Origin: Phenylobacterium glaciei
GTDB taxonomy: Bacteria; Pseudomonadota; Alphaproteobacteria; Caulobacterales; Caulobacteraceae
DNA length: 64,000 nucleotides
Direction: 5' to 3'
Assembly (NCBI RefSeq): GCF_016772415.1
Contig: NZ_JAGSGD010000001.1
Span: forward strand, 3,683,501-3,747,500
The position numbers and the translations under genes are program-made. The stretch's first letter is position 1. Every line of letters starts with the position of its first letter. The notes beneath the pieces were generated by a model, which ran no database searches, had not been told where the DNA came from, and saw only the letters and a program-made list of their open reading frames with translations. This document shows, one piece after another, positions 52,205 to 60,696 of this stretch.

Positions 52205-53737
52205 ATGGTCGGCGCAATCTACGTTCGGAAGACGTCACGAGTCGGGCCCATTTCGCTCTCCACCAAGTTTTTTCAAGGCCTGGGCGCCCTGCCCGACGTG
52301 TTCAAGGGCTTTGGGTTCAACACCTTCCTGCTGTTCTTCTACAGTCAGGTGCTGGGCGCGCCGCCGGTCCTGGTGGCCACCGCCATCGCCTTGACCACCG
52401 TGCTGGACGGCGCGGTCGATCCCTTGATCGGGTCGTTCTCCGACAATCTGAAGTCCCGGCTCGGGCGGCGGCACCCTCTGATGTACGCCTCGGTCCTGCC
52501 CCTGGTCCTGGGCCTCTACCTGGTGTTCTCACCCCCCACCGGCCTCGACCACAACGGCCTGTTTGCCTGGATCTTCGCCACCACCGCCCTGGTCGGCATC
52601 GCCATCAGCCTGTTCAGCGTGCCCTGGACGGCGCTGATGGCCGAACTCTCCGACGACTATGCCGAGCGCACCGAGATTGTGGTCTGGCGCTACGCCGTGG
52701 GATGGATTGGCGGCCTGGCGTTCACCTTCTCGGTCTGGACCTTCATCTTCCCCGCCACCCCGGCCTTTCCGAGGGGACAGCTCAACGCCGACAACTATGT
52801 GCTCTTCGCCCCGGTTCTGGCGGTCTGCGTCGGCCTCGCCGCCCTCGTGGCCACCCAACTGACCCGCCGGGAGATCCCGTTCCTGGTCCAGCCGGCGGCG
52901 GCCAGCAGCTTCAGCCTGCGCCGGATGATCGACGAGCTGTTCAGCATGCTGAGCAACCGCGACTTCCTGGTCCTCTTCATGGGCGCACTGCTCAGCGCCT
53001 GCATCGGGGGCACCACCAGCGCGCTCGAAATCTACATGTCGACCTACTTCTGGGGCCTGGGATCGGCGGAACTGCGTTGGTTCAGCCTGGCCTTCTTCGG
53101 CGCAGCGGCCGCCTTCGTCCTGCTCCCCCGCATGCAACGGATCTTGGACAAGAAGATCCTGATGTTGGGCTGCTTTGGCCTGCTGCTGCTGGACGGGGTG
53201 ACCATGATCAGCCTGCGGCTGCTGGAGGTGCTCCCGGCCAATGGCGAGCCAGCGCTGCTGATTCTGCTGCTGGCCAATACGATCTTCCGGACCTTCCTGG
53301 GCACCGTTCTGGGGGTGATGTTCATCTCCATGCTGGCCGACTCCCTGGACGCCCAGGAGCTCCGCAATGGCAAGCGCCAGGAGGGCATGTTCGCCGCGGC
53401 CCTGTCGTTCTCCACCAAGGCCACGGCGGGTGTGGGGGTCCTGGCCGGCGGCCTGCTGCTGCAGAACGTGATCCAATGGCCGGTGGGCAAGACCACCGGC
53501 GTTATCGACCCCGACATCGTCTTCCGCCTGGGCCTGGTGGCCGGCGTCCTCGTGCCCCTGGCCTATGTCGCGCCACTGCTGGTGGGCATGGGCTACCGGA
53601 TCACCCGGGAGGCCCACGCCGAGATCCGTCGCCAGGTCGCCGCGCAGCGCCTCTCCAGCTTCGGCCATGATCCTGATCCGCCTGCCGCGCCGCCGACCAC
53701 GGCCAACACCCCCCTGGCTGAACCGACCGCCCCCTGA
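52205..53737 (+). CDS. GPH-family (MelB-like) sugar:cation symporter
   Basis: 510 residues, about 12 transmembrane helices, MFS_2 type. LGAPPVLVATAIALTTVLDG, AVDPLIGSFSDNLKSRLGRR (GPH loop 2-3 motif with D-P-x-x-G) and VPWTALMAELSDDYAERTEI are characteristic. Start chosen at ATG 52205 after GGGAGAC; long in-frame upstream sequence through 51794 is antisense to the response regulator and not used. A proline-rich tail (DPDPPAAPPTTANTPLAEP) ends the protein. Likely imports a glycoside or oligosaccharide; substrate unknown. Confidence 0.87.
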   Translation: MVGAIYVRKTSRVGPISLSTKFFQGLGALPDVFKGFGFNTFLLFFYSQVLGAPPVLVATAIALTTVLDGAVDPLIGSFSDNLKSRLGRRHPLMYASVLPLVLGLYLVFSPPTGLDHNGLFAWIFATTALVGIAISLFSVPWTALMAELSDDYAERTEIVVWRYAVGWIGGLAFTFSVWTFIFPATPAFPRGQLNADNYVLFAPVLAVCVGLAALVATQLTRREIPFLVQPAAASSFSLRRMIDELFSMLSNRDFLVLFMGALLSACIGGTTSALEIYMSTYFWGLGSAELRWFSLAFFGAAAAFVLLPRMQRILDKKILMLGCFGLLLLDGVTMISLRLLEVLPANGEPALLILLLANTIFRTFLGTVLGVMFISMLADSLDAQELRNGKRQEGMFAAALSFSTKATAGVGVLAGGLLLQNVIQWPVGKTTGVIDPDIVFRLGLVAGVLVPLAYVAPLLVGMGYRITREAHAEIRRQVAAQRLSSFGHDPDPPAAPPTTANTPLAEPTAP

Positions 53738-53819
53738 TGGAGCAATCCATTTCCGAGACCGTCCTGCGCCTGCTGGGTGACTCCCAGGGACAGGGCGGAG
53801 TCCCGCGCCGTCCGTAAAA

Positions 53820-53850
53820 ACGCCCTCCCCGGTCTCCCGGGAAGGGCGAA
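53820..53850. terminator. Stem-loop downstream of the GPH symporter
   Basis: ACGCCCTCCCC ... GGGAAGGGCG stem with GTCTCCC loop region, preceded by AAAAA; it could terminate transcription from either direction between the convergent symporter and thiolase genes. Confidence 0.5.
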
Positions 53851-53856
53851 ATTGCT

Positions 53857-53884
53857 GCACCCCATGCTGCGCAGCATGGGGTGC
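53857..53884. repeat. Perfect 28-bp palindrome between convergent genes
   Basis: GCACCCCATGCTGC followed by its exact reverse complement GCAGCATGGGGTGC, with no spacer. It lies 20 bases before the end of the thiolase gene. Confidence 0.75.
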
Positions 53885-53904
53885 GGTAAGTCGTTGAAAA
53901 CGAT

Positions 53905-55044
53905 CTAGCCTTCGTTGCCGAAGATCACCGTGCCGGCCGCGGCGAACATGCCGCCGACGCCCTGGCAGACGCTGATCTTGGCGCCCTCCACCTGGGCCGC
54001 CGCCGTGCCGCGCATCTGCTTGACGCTCTCCATCAGGGCGTACATCCCGTACATGCCCGAGTGCATGTACGACAGGCCGCCGCCGTTGGTGTTCATGGGC
54101 AGCTTGCCGCCGATGGCGGTGTTGCGTTCACGCACGAAGTCCTTGGCCTCGCCGGGCTTCACAAAGCCCAGGTCTTCCAGGCCGTAGAGCGGCAGGTGCG
54201 CAAAGGCGTCGTAGATCATCAAGTGATCGACGTCGGCATGCTTGATGCCGGCTTCCTCGAAGGCCTTCTTGCCCGAGACGCGGAACGCCTTGGAGGAGTT
54301 GAAGTCCTCCATCTGGCTGACCATCGGGGTCTCGACGCTTTCCCCGGTGCCCAGCACGAAGACCGGCTTGTTGGGGAAGTCCTTGGCGCGGTCGGCGCTG
54401 GTGAGGATCAGGGCCCCGCCACCGTCGGTGACCAGGCAGCACATCAGCATCCGGAACGGCCAGGCGATCATCGGCGAGTTCAGCACGTCGTCGACGGTGA
54501 TCGGGTCCTTGAAGGACGAGCGCGGGTTCAGCGCCGCCCATTCCCGCTGGATCACGGCGACCATGGCCAGGTCTTCCTCGGTCACGCCGTAGGTCTTCAT
54601 GTAGCGAAGCACCGGGATCGTGAACATGGTGGGCGGGCTGGTGACGCCATAGGGCATCTCGAACTGGCCCATCAGCGAGGTGGCGTTGCGGCCAAAGCCG
54701 CCGGCGCCCACGCGCGAACGGCCCGATTCCCCGTGGGTGATCAGGACGGTCTTGCACAGGCCTTCATTGATGGCGGCGGCCGCATGGCGGACGTGCAGCA
54801 TGAAGGAGCAGCCGCCGACACTGGTGCCGTCGGCATAGGTCGGCGTGATGCCGAGATACTGGGCCAGTTCGACGGGGCTGACCCCGGCGGTGGCGACGCC
54901 ATCGATGTCCGAGGGCTTGAGCCCCGCGTCCTTCATGGCGTTGAGAGCGGCGTCGGCGTGCAGACCCAGGACGGAAACGTCCGGAATCTTGCCCATCTTG
55001 GTGGTTTCTGCGGCCCCGACGACCGCGACGGATTTCGGTTTCAT
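53905..55044 (-). CDS. Thiolase-like (SCP-x type) acyl-CoA protein
   Basis: 379 residues with the thiolase fold as in lipid-transfer/SCP-x thiolases. The nucleophilic cysteine is in GTSVGGCSFMLHVRHAAAAI, histidine motifs in NTNGGGLSYMHSGMYG and a C-terminal CQGVGGMFAAAGTVIFG. N terminus SVAVVGAAETTKMGKIPDVS is standard. An OB-fold/zinc-ribbon partner is encoded 8 bases upstream, as in known steroid- and acyl-CoA-degrading aldolase or thiolase complexes where a DUF35 protein is required. Substrate unknown. Confidence 0.88.
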   Translation of the reverse strand: MKPKSVAVVGAAETTKMGKIPDVSVLGLHADAALNAMKDAGLKPSDIDGVATAGVSPVELAQYLGITPTYADGTSVGGCSFMLHVRHAAAAINEGLCKTVLITHGESGRSRVGAGGFGRNATSLMGQFEMPYGVTSPPTMFTIPVLRYMKTYGVTEEDLAMVAVIQREWAALNPRSSFKDPITVDDVLNSPMIAWPFRMLMCCLVTDGGGALILTSADRAKDFPNKPVFVLGTGESVETPMVSQMEDFNSSKAFRVSGKKAFEEAGIKHADVDHLMIYDAFAHLPLYGLEDLGFVKPGEAKDFVRERNTAIGGKLPMNTNGGGLSYMHSGMYGMYALMESVKQMRGTAAAQVEGAKISVCQGVGGMFAAAGTVIFGNEG

Positions 55045-55052
55045 ATGCGCTC

Positions 55053-55457
55053 TCAGCCCTTCGCCGGTTCGAACAGGGGAAGGGAAATGTCGTCGGTCTG
55101 CTTCTCGAACTTCACCTGGACCTTCATGTCCAGCTGCAGGGCTTCCGGCGTCTGCGGGCAGCCCACGATGTTGGTCATCAGGCGAGGACCTTCATCCAGC
55201 TCCACCACCGCGATGGAGTGCGGTTCGGTCCCCATGTCGGGGCGCGGACGGTGGTTGATGACGTAGGAGTAGAGGAAGCCCTTGCCGCTGGCGGCATAGA
55301 CCTCGACATCGCGCGATCCGCACTTCGGGCAGAACGGGCGGGGCGGGAAGTAGCTGTGGGTGCATTCGGTGCAGCGCTGCAGACGCAGCTCGCCATCCTT
55401 GCAACCCTCCCAGAAATGCCGGGTCTCCGGCGTGGGTTCGGGCAACATTCGAGCCAT
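55053..55457 (-). CDS. Zinc-ribbon OB-fold (DUF35) protein, thiolase partner
   Basis: 134 residues. Rubredoxin-like zinc ribbon with LQRCTECTHSYFPPRPFCPK and CGSRDV (CxxC pairs), followed by an OB fold: GFLYSYVINHRPRPDMGTEP and VELDEGPRLMTNIVGC. DUF35 proteins bind and activate thiolases or aldolases. The ATG at 55457 is preferred over the TTG at 55475. Eight bases separate it from the thiolase start, so they are an operon. Confidence 0.9.
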   Translation of the reverse strand: MARMLPEPTPETRHFWEGCKDGELRLQRCTECTHSYFPPRPFCPKCGSRDVEVYAASGKGFLYSYVINHRPRPDMGTEPHSIAVVELDEGPRLMTNIVGCPQTPEALQLDMKVQVKFEKQTDDISLPLFEPAKG

Positions 55458-55581
55458 ATGAAAAATCGTCCCCAATCAAATTCGGTGAGTCTTGGCCCTC
55501 CAAAACGAGGGCGGTGCAGCAAACCCGAGGTTGGCCCGCTTGTCGATTGGTAACGTGGCGGGAAGCCGGGTTGGACCCTTC

Positions 55582-55728
55582 AATTCCTCCCCCAGGCCGC
55601 AGGCCGGATCGGGGGAGGTGGATCGCAGGCAAGGCCTGCGAGACGGAGGGGGTTATGCCCTTGCCGCCTGCACATCCCAAGCCCCCTCCACCGCGACGCG
55701 GTCCCCCTCCCCCGAAGAGGGAGGAATT
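55582..55728. repeat. 147-bp dispersed repeat, AATTCCTCCCCC family, copy 2
   Basis: Same structure as 46198-46345: AATTCCTCCCCC / GAGGGAGGAATT ends with internal GGGGGAGGTGGATCGCAGGC and GCCCCCTCCACCGCGACGCG. Lies in the divergent region between the DUF35 protein and rsgA, right before the rsgA start. Confidence 0.9.
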
Positions 55729-55775
55729 AAGGCCCGAAAGGCGGTACATGCCTCTGATGCTTGGAAAGCCCTGAC

Positions 55776-56849
55776 GTGATCGCGCAATATGGATGGACCG
55801 ACGCGCTGGCCCAGGCCTTCGCAGCCCATGCCCAGGCCGGCCTCACCCCGGCCCGCGTCATCGCCCAGCACCGCGACGGCTACCTGGTCGCCACCGACGA
55901 CGGCGAGCTGCGCGCCAACCTCTCGGGCCGCCTGCACCACGAGGCCCAGGAGGCGCAGCCGCCCGCCGTCGGCGACTGGGTGGCGCTCGCCCTCAACCCC
56001 GCCGAGGGCGCGGCTGTCATCGAGGCGGTCCTGCCCCGGCGCACGGTGCTCACCCGCCGCGCCGCCGACAGCCTGGGCAGGCTGCAGGTCATCGCCGCCA
56101 ATATCGACGTGGTCTTCGTGGTCAGCTCGATGAACGCTGACCTCAATCCCCGCCGGATCGAACGCTACCTCGCCGCCGCCTGGCAGAGCGGGGCTCGGCC
56201 GGTGGTGGTGCTCACCAAGTCCGACCTCTCCACCGATCCGCAAGGTGACGCCGCCGACATCATCGCCCTGGCGGCCGGCGCCCCGGTGCTGCTGGTTTCG
56301 GCGCGCGACGGCCTGGGCCTCGAGCCCCTGCTGGCCCAGGTCGCGCCGGGCGAGGTCTGCGTGCTGATCGGCTCGTCGGGGGTCGGCAAGTCCACCCTGG
56401 TCAACGCCTTCCTGGGCGAAGACCGCATGACCATCGCGGCGATCCGCGAAGCTGACGACCAGGGCCGCCACACCACCAGCAGCCGGCAACTGGTCCTGCT
56501 GCCCGGCGGCGCCCTGCTGCTCGACACCCCAGGCATCCGAGAGGTGGGGCTGATCGACGCCGAGGAGGGCCTGAGCGAGGTCTTCGACGACATCGAGCGC
56601 ATGACCGGCGACTGCAGGTTCAACGACTGCGGCCACAGCCACGAGCCCGGCTGCGCCATCCAGGCCGCCCTGCAAAGCGGCGCGCTGGACCCCGGACGCT
56701 GGGCCAACTTCCAGAAGCTTGGCGTTGAGCTGGCCGCCGTGGAGCAGAAGGCCCAGCGGGTCGCCAAGGCGGCCGAGCGCCGCCAGTCCGCCGCGCTTTC
56801 GAAGACCTACCGCGCCACCCGGCGCGACCACCGGGGCGGCGCCGACTGA
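55776..56849 (+). CDS. rsgA: Ribosome small subunit-dependent GTPase A
   Basis: 357-residue circularly permuted GTPase involved in 30S maturation. OB-fold N terminus, then G4 VVLTKSDLS, G5 LLVSARDG, G1 LIGSSGVGKSTLVNAFLG and G3 LLDTPGIRE in permuted order, and a C-terminal zinc-binding region FNDCGHSHEPGCAI. The GTG at 55776 has GGAAAG 8 bases upstream and is chosen over the in-frame TTG at 55761. Full length. It directly follows repeat copy 2. Confidence 0.94.
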   Translation: MIAQYGWTDALAQAFAAHAQAGLTPARVIAQHRDGYLVATDDGELRANLSGRLHHEAQEAQPPAVGDWVALALNPAEGAAVIEAVLPRRTVLTRRAADSLGRLQVIAANIDVVFVVSSMNADLNPRRIERYLAAAWQSGARPVVVLTKSDLSTDPQGDAADIIALAAGAPVLLVSARDGLGLEPLLAQVAPGEVCVLIGSSGVGKSTLVNAFLGEDRMTIAAIREADDQGRHTTSSRQLVLLPGGALLLDTPGIREVGLIDAEEGLSEVFDDIERMTGDCRFNDCGHSHEPGCAIQAALQSGALDPGRWANFQKLGVELAAVEQKAQRVAKAAERRQSAALSKTYRATRRDHRGGAD

Positions 56850-56928
56850 TTGCGCTGTTTTTTCAGAATATTCGACCGCCCCCGCCGCGAACCGGTTAGG
56901 GAGAGGCCGCCCTTACGAAAGACACGCC

Positions 56929-57249
56929 ATGCCCGCCTACACCATCGTCACCACCAGCGCGGCCCAAGGCAGCGACGCCGCCGAGATGAACACCCTGACC
57001 GACGACTTCGGATCCGAGGCCGAAGCGGTGGGCTATTCCCGCCGCATGGCTGACGAGATGCTGGGCCTCGCGGCCCAACTGTCCCTCGACTTCGACTACA
57101 GCAATGTCGCCCTCTATGACGGCGACCTGCTGGACGAAGACCTCGACCCTGACCACCCCGCCCTGATCGGCGTCTGGGTCCTGGACGAAGACGGCGCAGC
57201 CTTCGTCCCCGCCGACGAATTCCGCGACGTGGTGACGGAAACCGCCTGA
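56929..57249 (+). CDS. Small acidic protein of unknown function
   Basis: 106 residues, strongly acidic. PAYTIVTTSAAQGSDAAEMN, a helix MADEMLGLAAQLSLDFDYSN and LYDGDLLDEDLDPDHPALIG stand out. No signal peptide, no known motif. ATG 56929; the in-frame sequence upstream overlaps rsgA in another phase and is not coding. It may be co-transcribed with rsgA, 79 bases away. It ends just before repeat copy 3. Confidence 0.65.
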   Translation: MPAYTIVTTSAAQGSDAAEMNTLTDDFGSEAEAVGYSRRMADEMLGLAAQLSLDFDYSNVALYDGDLLDEDLDPDHPALIGVWVLDEDGAAFVPADEFRDVVTETA

Positions 57250-57256
57250 ACCGTCT

Positions 57257-57402
57257 AATTCCTCCCCCAGCGCGCAGCGCGATCAGGGGGAGGTGGATCG
57301 CGGGCGAAGACCGCGAGACGGAGGGGGCTCGGCCCGTGGACCTGCACAGCCCTAACCCCCTCCACCGCGACGCGGTCCCCCTCCCCCGACGGGGGAGGAA
57401 TT
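57257..57402. repeat. 146-bp dispersed repeat, AATTCCTCCCCC family, copy 3
   Basis: AATTCCTCCCCC / GGGGGAGGAATT ends and the same internal GGGGGAGGTGGATCGCGGGC; 8 bases after the small acidic protein's stop and adjoining the inverted repeat at 57406. Confidence 0.9.
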
Positions 57403-57405
57403 TCG

Positions 57406-57474
57406 AATACGGGGACAGGAGCATCTGCCCCGCCGGGACGCTCAGCTGGTGAATGAGGCTCCTGTCCCCGTATT
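57406..57474. repeat. RAYT-associated REP/BIME-like inverted repeat
   Basis: AATACGGGGACAGGAGC (57406-57422) and its exact complement GCTCCTGTCCCCGTATT (57458-57474) flank 35 bases. Ends of this AATACGGGGACAGG type typically accompany REP-associated tyrosine transposases, a remnant of which lies 2 kb downstream. Confidence 0.75.
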
Positions 57475-57499
57475 TCCCTTCACCAAAGCCCTTGAGGGT

Positions 57500-59437
57500 T
57501 CAACCGCGCCATATCTCGTCGGCCGGTTGCTCGCCGCCGGCCACTTCGATTTTCGCGGTGATCGTGCAGACAAGGCCCTCGGGCAGAAACGCATTCACGA
57601 CCTGTCCGTCCAGTTCTGACGCAAGGCCTCGTTCCAGCAAACGCCGACCAAAGCCAGTGCGTGTCGGCGGGGTGACGGGCGGTCCGCCGCTCTCCCGCCA
57701 GACCAGGATCAAATCCCGCTTCGCGGCAGGGCCTCCGACGGACCACGTCACCGAGACCTGCCCCTCAAGGGCTGAGAGCGCGCCGTACTTGAGCGCATTG
57801 GTCATGAGTTCGTGGAGGGCAAGCGCCACGGCGATCGCGGTTCGTGATGGCAGGAGCAGCTCCGGCCCTTCGACCAAGAAGCGGCGCGGATGGTCGCTGG
57901 TCTCATACGGCTTGATGGCTTGCGCTACGATCTGCCGAAGGTCGGCGCCCTGCCAGTGCTCCTGCGTCAGCACGTCATGGGCGCGGCTGAGCGCAAATAG
58001 CCGGGAGGTCAGATCCCGCTGGAGCGCGGCGTCGGCCTTCCCCTGGCGAAGCGTGAGTTCAACGACCGACTGAACAGTCGCCAGCGTGTTCTTCACGCGG
58101 TGGTTCAGCTCGTTGACCATCATGCGCAGGCGTTGTTCGTGTCGCTGTTGCTCAGACACGTCGGTGTTCGTCCCGAACCACCGTACGATCCCGCCATCCG
58201 CGCCGCGAAGCGGCACGACCCGCGTCAGGAAGGGTCTGAAGACGCCGTCCGCCCTTCGGAGGGGGAAGGTCATCTCGAACGGCTCGCCTCGGTCCAGACT
58301 GTCCTGCCACCGCGCGGCGACCGCCGGGAGAACCTCGGGATCATGCACCGACGCCCAGCCCCAGCCCAGCTGGTCCTCGGCGCTCATGCCGGTGTATTCG
58401 TACCATTGCGAGTTGTACCAGAAGATGTCGCCGTCCGGCTCAGCCATCCAGCACAGGGTCGGTATGTTGTCTGCCAGCGTGCGGAACCGTGCTTCCTCTT
58501 CACGCAGCTCGGCCTCGATCTTGGTGCGCTCGGTGACATCCGCGCCCTCGACGAATATCCCGGTCACCGCACCCTCTTCGTCGGTGATGGGCTGGTACAC
58601 GAAATCGATGAAGCGCTCGGTCGGGGGCGCAGTCGGGTCTGCCTGAAACACATATTTCGACCCGATGGCGCGATGGGCGACGCCACTGCGGTAGACCTCA
58701 TCGAGCAGATCGAGATAGCCCTGGGCGACCGCGTCCGGGAGCGCGTCGGCGAGCGTTTTTCCCAGGACCTCCCGATTGCCGATCAGCTGCCTGTAGCTTG
58801 GGTTCACCAGGTCGAACCGATGCTCCGGGCCGATGAGGGTGGCCATGAAGGTCGGTGACTGATCGAAGAGCCGGGCGAAGTCTTCTCGCTCCTGAACGGC
58901 TCGACGGCGGCCAAGCACCTGTTGGGTTGTCTCGGTGCAAACCACGAGCACCCCACCCACCCCCGCCGGGGCTGTCGGCTCGTCAATCGGGCTGTAGCTA
59001 TAGGTCCACCAGACATCTTCCCGCTGGCCATGTCGCGTTATGGGAACAAGCTGGTTCTCGTGCCATGTCGCGCCCCGGCCCGACATGACCTGGTCGATCT
59101 GGGGACCGATGATGTCCCAAATCTTCACCCAGCAGTCGCGTCCGCGATCCCCCAGCGCACTCGGGTGCCGCTCGGGTCCCAGGGATTGGAGGTAGGCGTC
59201 ATTGTAGAACTGGATGAGGTCCTCTCCCCACCAGATGAGCATAGGATGCCCGGACGACAGCAGGAGCCTGACCGTGGTTTTGAGGCTTTGCGGCCACCGC
59301 TCGGGCGCGCCCAGCGCCGTTTTGCGCCAGTCAAACAGCCGGATGCGCTCACCCATCTCGCCGCCGCCGGCAAGAAAATCGGCGCTGGCGCCAGGCGCCG
59401 ACGTCGCCTCGGCGTTTGGCTTCGCATCGTCCGTCAT
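57500..59437 (-). CDS. Multi-PAS sensor histidine kinase of the HWE family
   Basis: 645 residues, soluble. Three PAS/GAF-like units: a first near 40-180 (HPMLIWWGEDLIQFYNDAYL), a second near 185-310 (LFDQSPTFMATLIGPEHRFD, then FVYQPITDEEGAVTGIFVEG) and a third near 315-440 (LADNIPTLCWMAEPDGDIFW, then YNSQWYEYTGM). The HWE kinase region has the histidine in MMVNELNHRVKNTLATVQSV, HELMTNALKYGALSALEGQV and W-R-E in LVWRESGGPPV. HWE kinases often sense light or general stress in alphaproteobacteria; no LOV cysteine motif is evident. No regulator nearby. Confidence 0.9.
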   Translation of the reverse strand: MTDDAKPNAEATSAPGASADFLAGGGEMGERIRLFDWRKTALGAPERWPQSLKTTVRLLLSSGHPMLIWWGEDLIQFYNDAYLQSLGPERHPSALGDRGRDCWVKIWDIIGPQIDQVMSGRGATWHENQLVPITRHGQREDVWWTYSYSPIDEPTAPAGVGGVLVVCTETTQQVLGRRRAVQEREDFARLFDQSPTFMATLIGPEHRFDLVNPSYRQLIGNREVLGKTLADALPDAVAQGYLDLLDEVYRSGVAHRAIGSKYVFQADPTAPPTERFIDFVYQPITDEEGAVTGIFVEGADVTERTKIEAELREEEARFRTLADNIPTLCWMAEPDGDIFWYNSQWYEYTGMSAEDQLGWGWASVHDPEVLPAVAARWQDSLDRGEPFEMTFPLRRADGVFRPFLTRVVPLRGADGGIVRWFGTNTDVSEQQRHEQRLRMMVNELNHRVKNTLATVQSVVELTLRQGKADAALQRDLTSRLFALSRAHDVLTQEHWQGADLRQIVAQAIKPYETSDHPRRFLVEGPELLLPSRTAIAVALALHELMTNALKYGALSALEGQVSVTWSVGGPAAKRDLILVWRESGGPPVTPPTRTGFGRRLLERGLASELDGQVVNAFLPEGLVCTITAKIEVAGGEQPADEIWRG

Positions 59438-59555
59438 CGCCCCGCCCTCAGCTGGCGGCCCCCCGCATCGGCACAGTATAGTTTGTGGACATGGCCTGTC
59501 AGGAGCCTTTCCGACACACGCGGACCGAACGAAAGAATTGCCTCATTGGGCATGC

Positions 59556-60275
59556 CTAGCTCGGCATAATTCGCATAATTCGGCGACATGTTATCAATTG
59601 CCTATTCAAGTCAGCGACAATCCAACCAATTGATATCCCGTCACCGAATCCCCCGAATCCCCGCCTGCGGCCGGTCTGTCCCTCCAGGGCCTTGATCCAG
59701 TCGTCGGCGCCCACGGGCCGTCCGGTGGTGCGCGAGGCCAGCAGGGCCCGGATTGCGGCCTCGTCCTCCGCGCCGGCCAGCATCCCGGCGAAGTCCGGCA
59801 TGCGCGCCAGCAACGGCGCGGTCACCACCACGCCATCGTCGGCGCCCTCCAGATGCGCCCCAGCGCTTGACCAGGGCCAGTCCTGCGCGCGCCGGGTCAT
59901 CCCGGCCGCCACCGGGTTCATCGCCACATAGCGGGCCGCCGCAATCAGGTGACGCTCATCCATCGCCGTCGAGCTGAACCGTCCCTGCCACAGGTGTCCG
60001 GTCAGCTTCAGTCGGCTGTGGATGCGGGCGCTGTAGCGCCGGTGCGCCTCGGCGAAGGTGGCTCGCAGGCCGTCAACGTGGCTCGGCGTCATGATGAAAT
60101 GGACGTGGTTGGGCTAGGCCCAGATCTCCGTCCCCGACGCCTGGGCCGCCCGCGAGATAAGATCGAGATAGGCGCGGTAGTCGTCGCCCCCGAAGAACAC
60201 CTTGTCACGGTGGTTGCCCCGTTGGGTGACGTGATGCGGAAGACCGGGAACGACCACTCTGGCGAGGCGGGCCAT
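59556..60275 (-). pseudogene. REP-associated tyrosine transposase (RAYT), interrupted by a TAG
   Basis: The frame from ATG 60275 reads MARLARVVVPGLPHHVTQRG, NHRDKVFF and later EIWA, stop, PNHVHFIMTP, then RRYSARIHSRLKLTGHLWQG and ARYVAMNPVAAGMTRRAQDW PWSS, the catalytic-domain pattern of Y1_Tnp/RAYT proteins. The TAG is at 60114-60116 where family members have W-A-Y/W-C-L-M-PNHVH; a 9-base in-frame deletion from TAC-TGC-CTG-ATG to TAG would explain it. The 3' end runs into the repeat tail TAATTCGGCGACATGTTATC at 59576. Likely inactive; the HxH motif (HVH) survives downstream of the stop. Confidence 0.85.
59576..59602. repeat. RAYT tail repeat, copy 1
   Basis: TAATTCGGCGACATGTTATC AATTGCC on the plus strand, inside the 3' end of the transposase remnant. 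Copy 2 at 63056-63082 differs at two positions and has the same orientation. Confidence 0.8.
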
Positions 60276-60419
60276 GACGGCGGACTCCTATTGGCATTGG
60301 CCGGCGAAGATGGGCGGTATTTCGTACAGCGTCACCGTAATCCCCAAGTCCGCATCAGTAACGACGATAGATTTCTGCGGCATCCCGTCACACATTTTGG
60401 CCGCCAAGATATCATCTTG

Positions 60420-60690
60420 AGAGCTTGCTGAAGACACCTTCCCCGGGCGCCGTCCAAATTAAGGAATTGGCAACAAATTTACTGGGTTCAAAACCTCTAA
60501 ATGCGGCCATTTTTACAGATTCGCCCGAGTCGAAATTTCGTTATTCACAGTATTTCAATGAATTTTTATGTGTCGAAATAGTACATAATATGTATAATAT
60601 CGAACATAACTTTTCGTAGTTGAATTAACCACTTAAGGCCTCGGTAAGGACCCCGGTCGCTCTCCTCCTGCAGAGTTGCTTATGGAGGAT
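60420..60690. other. AT-rich leader region before the MCP gene
   Basis: A stretch markedly richer in A/T than anything else in the window (for example GAATTTTTATGTGTCGAAAT near 60560 and TACATAATATGTATAATATC near 60583). It may hold the promoter of the chemotaxis genes or be foreign DNA next to the transposase remnant. A 64-codon open frame here (60425-60619) lacks coding character. Confidence 0.6.
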
Positions 60691-60696
60691 ACAGGG

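Noticed and set aside
60425..60619. 64-codon frame in the AT-rich stretch
   Set aside because: No ribosome binding site, unusual composition and no similarity recognised; a chance frame in AT-rich DNA.
60626..60638. Paired TTAA motifs upstream of the MCP gene as a CtrA site
   Set aside because: The spacing is only 4 bases.
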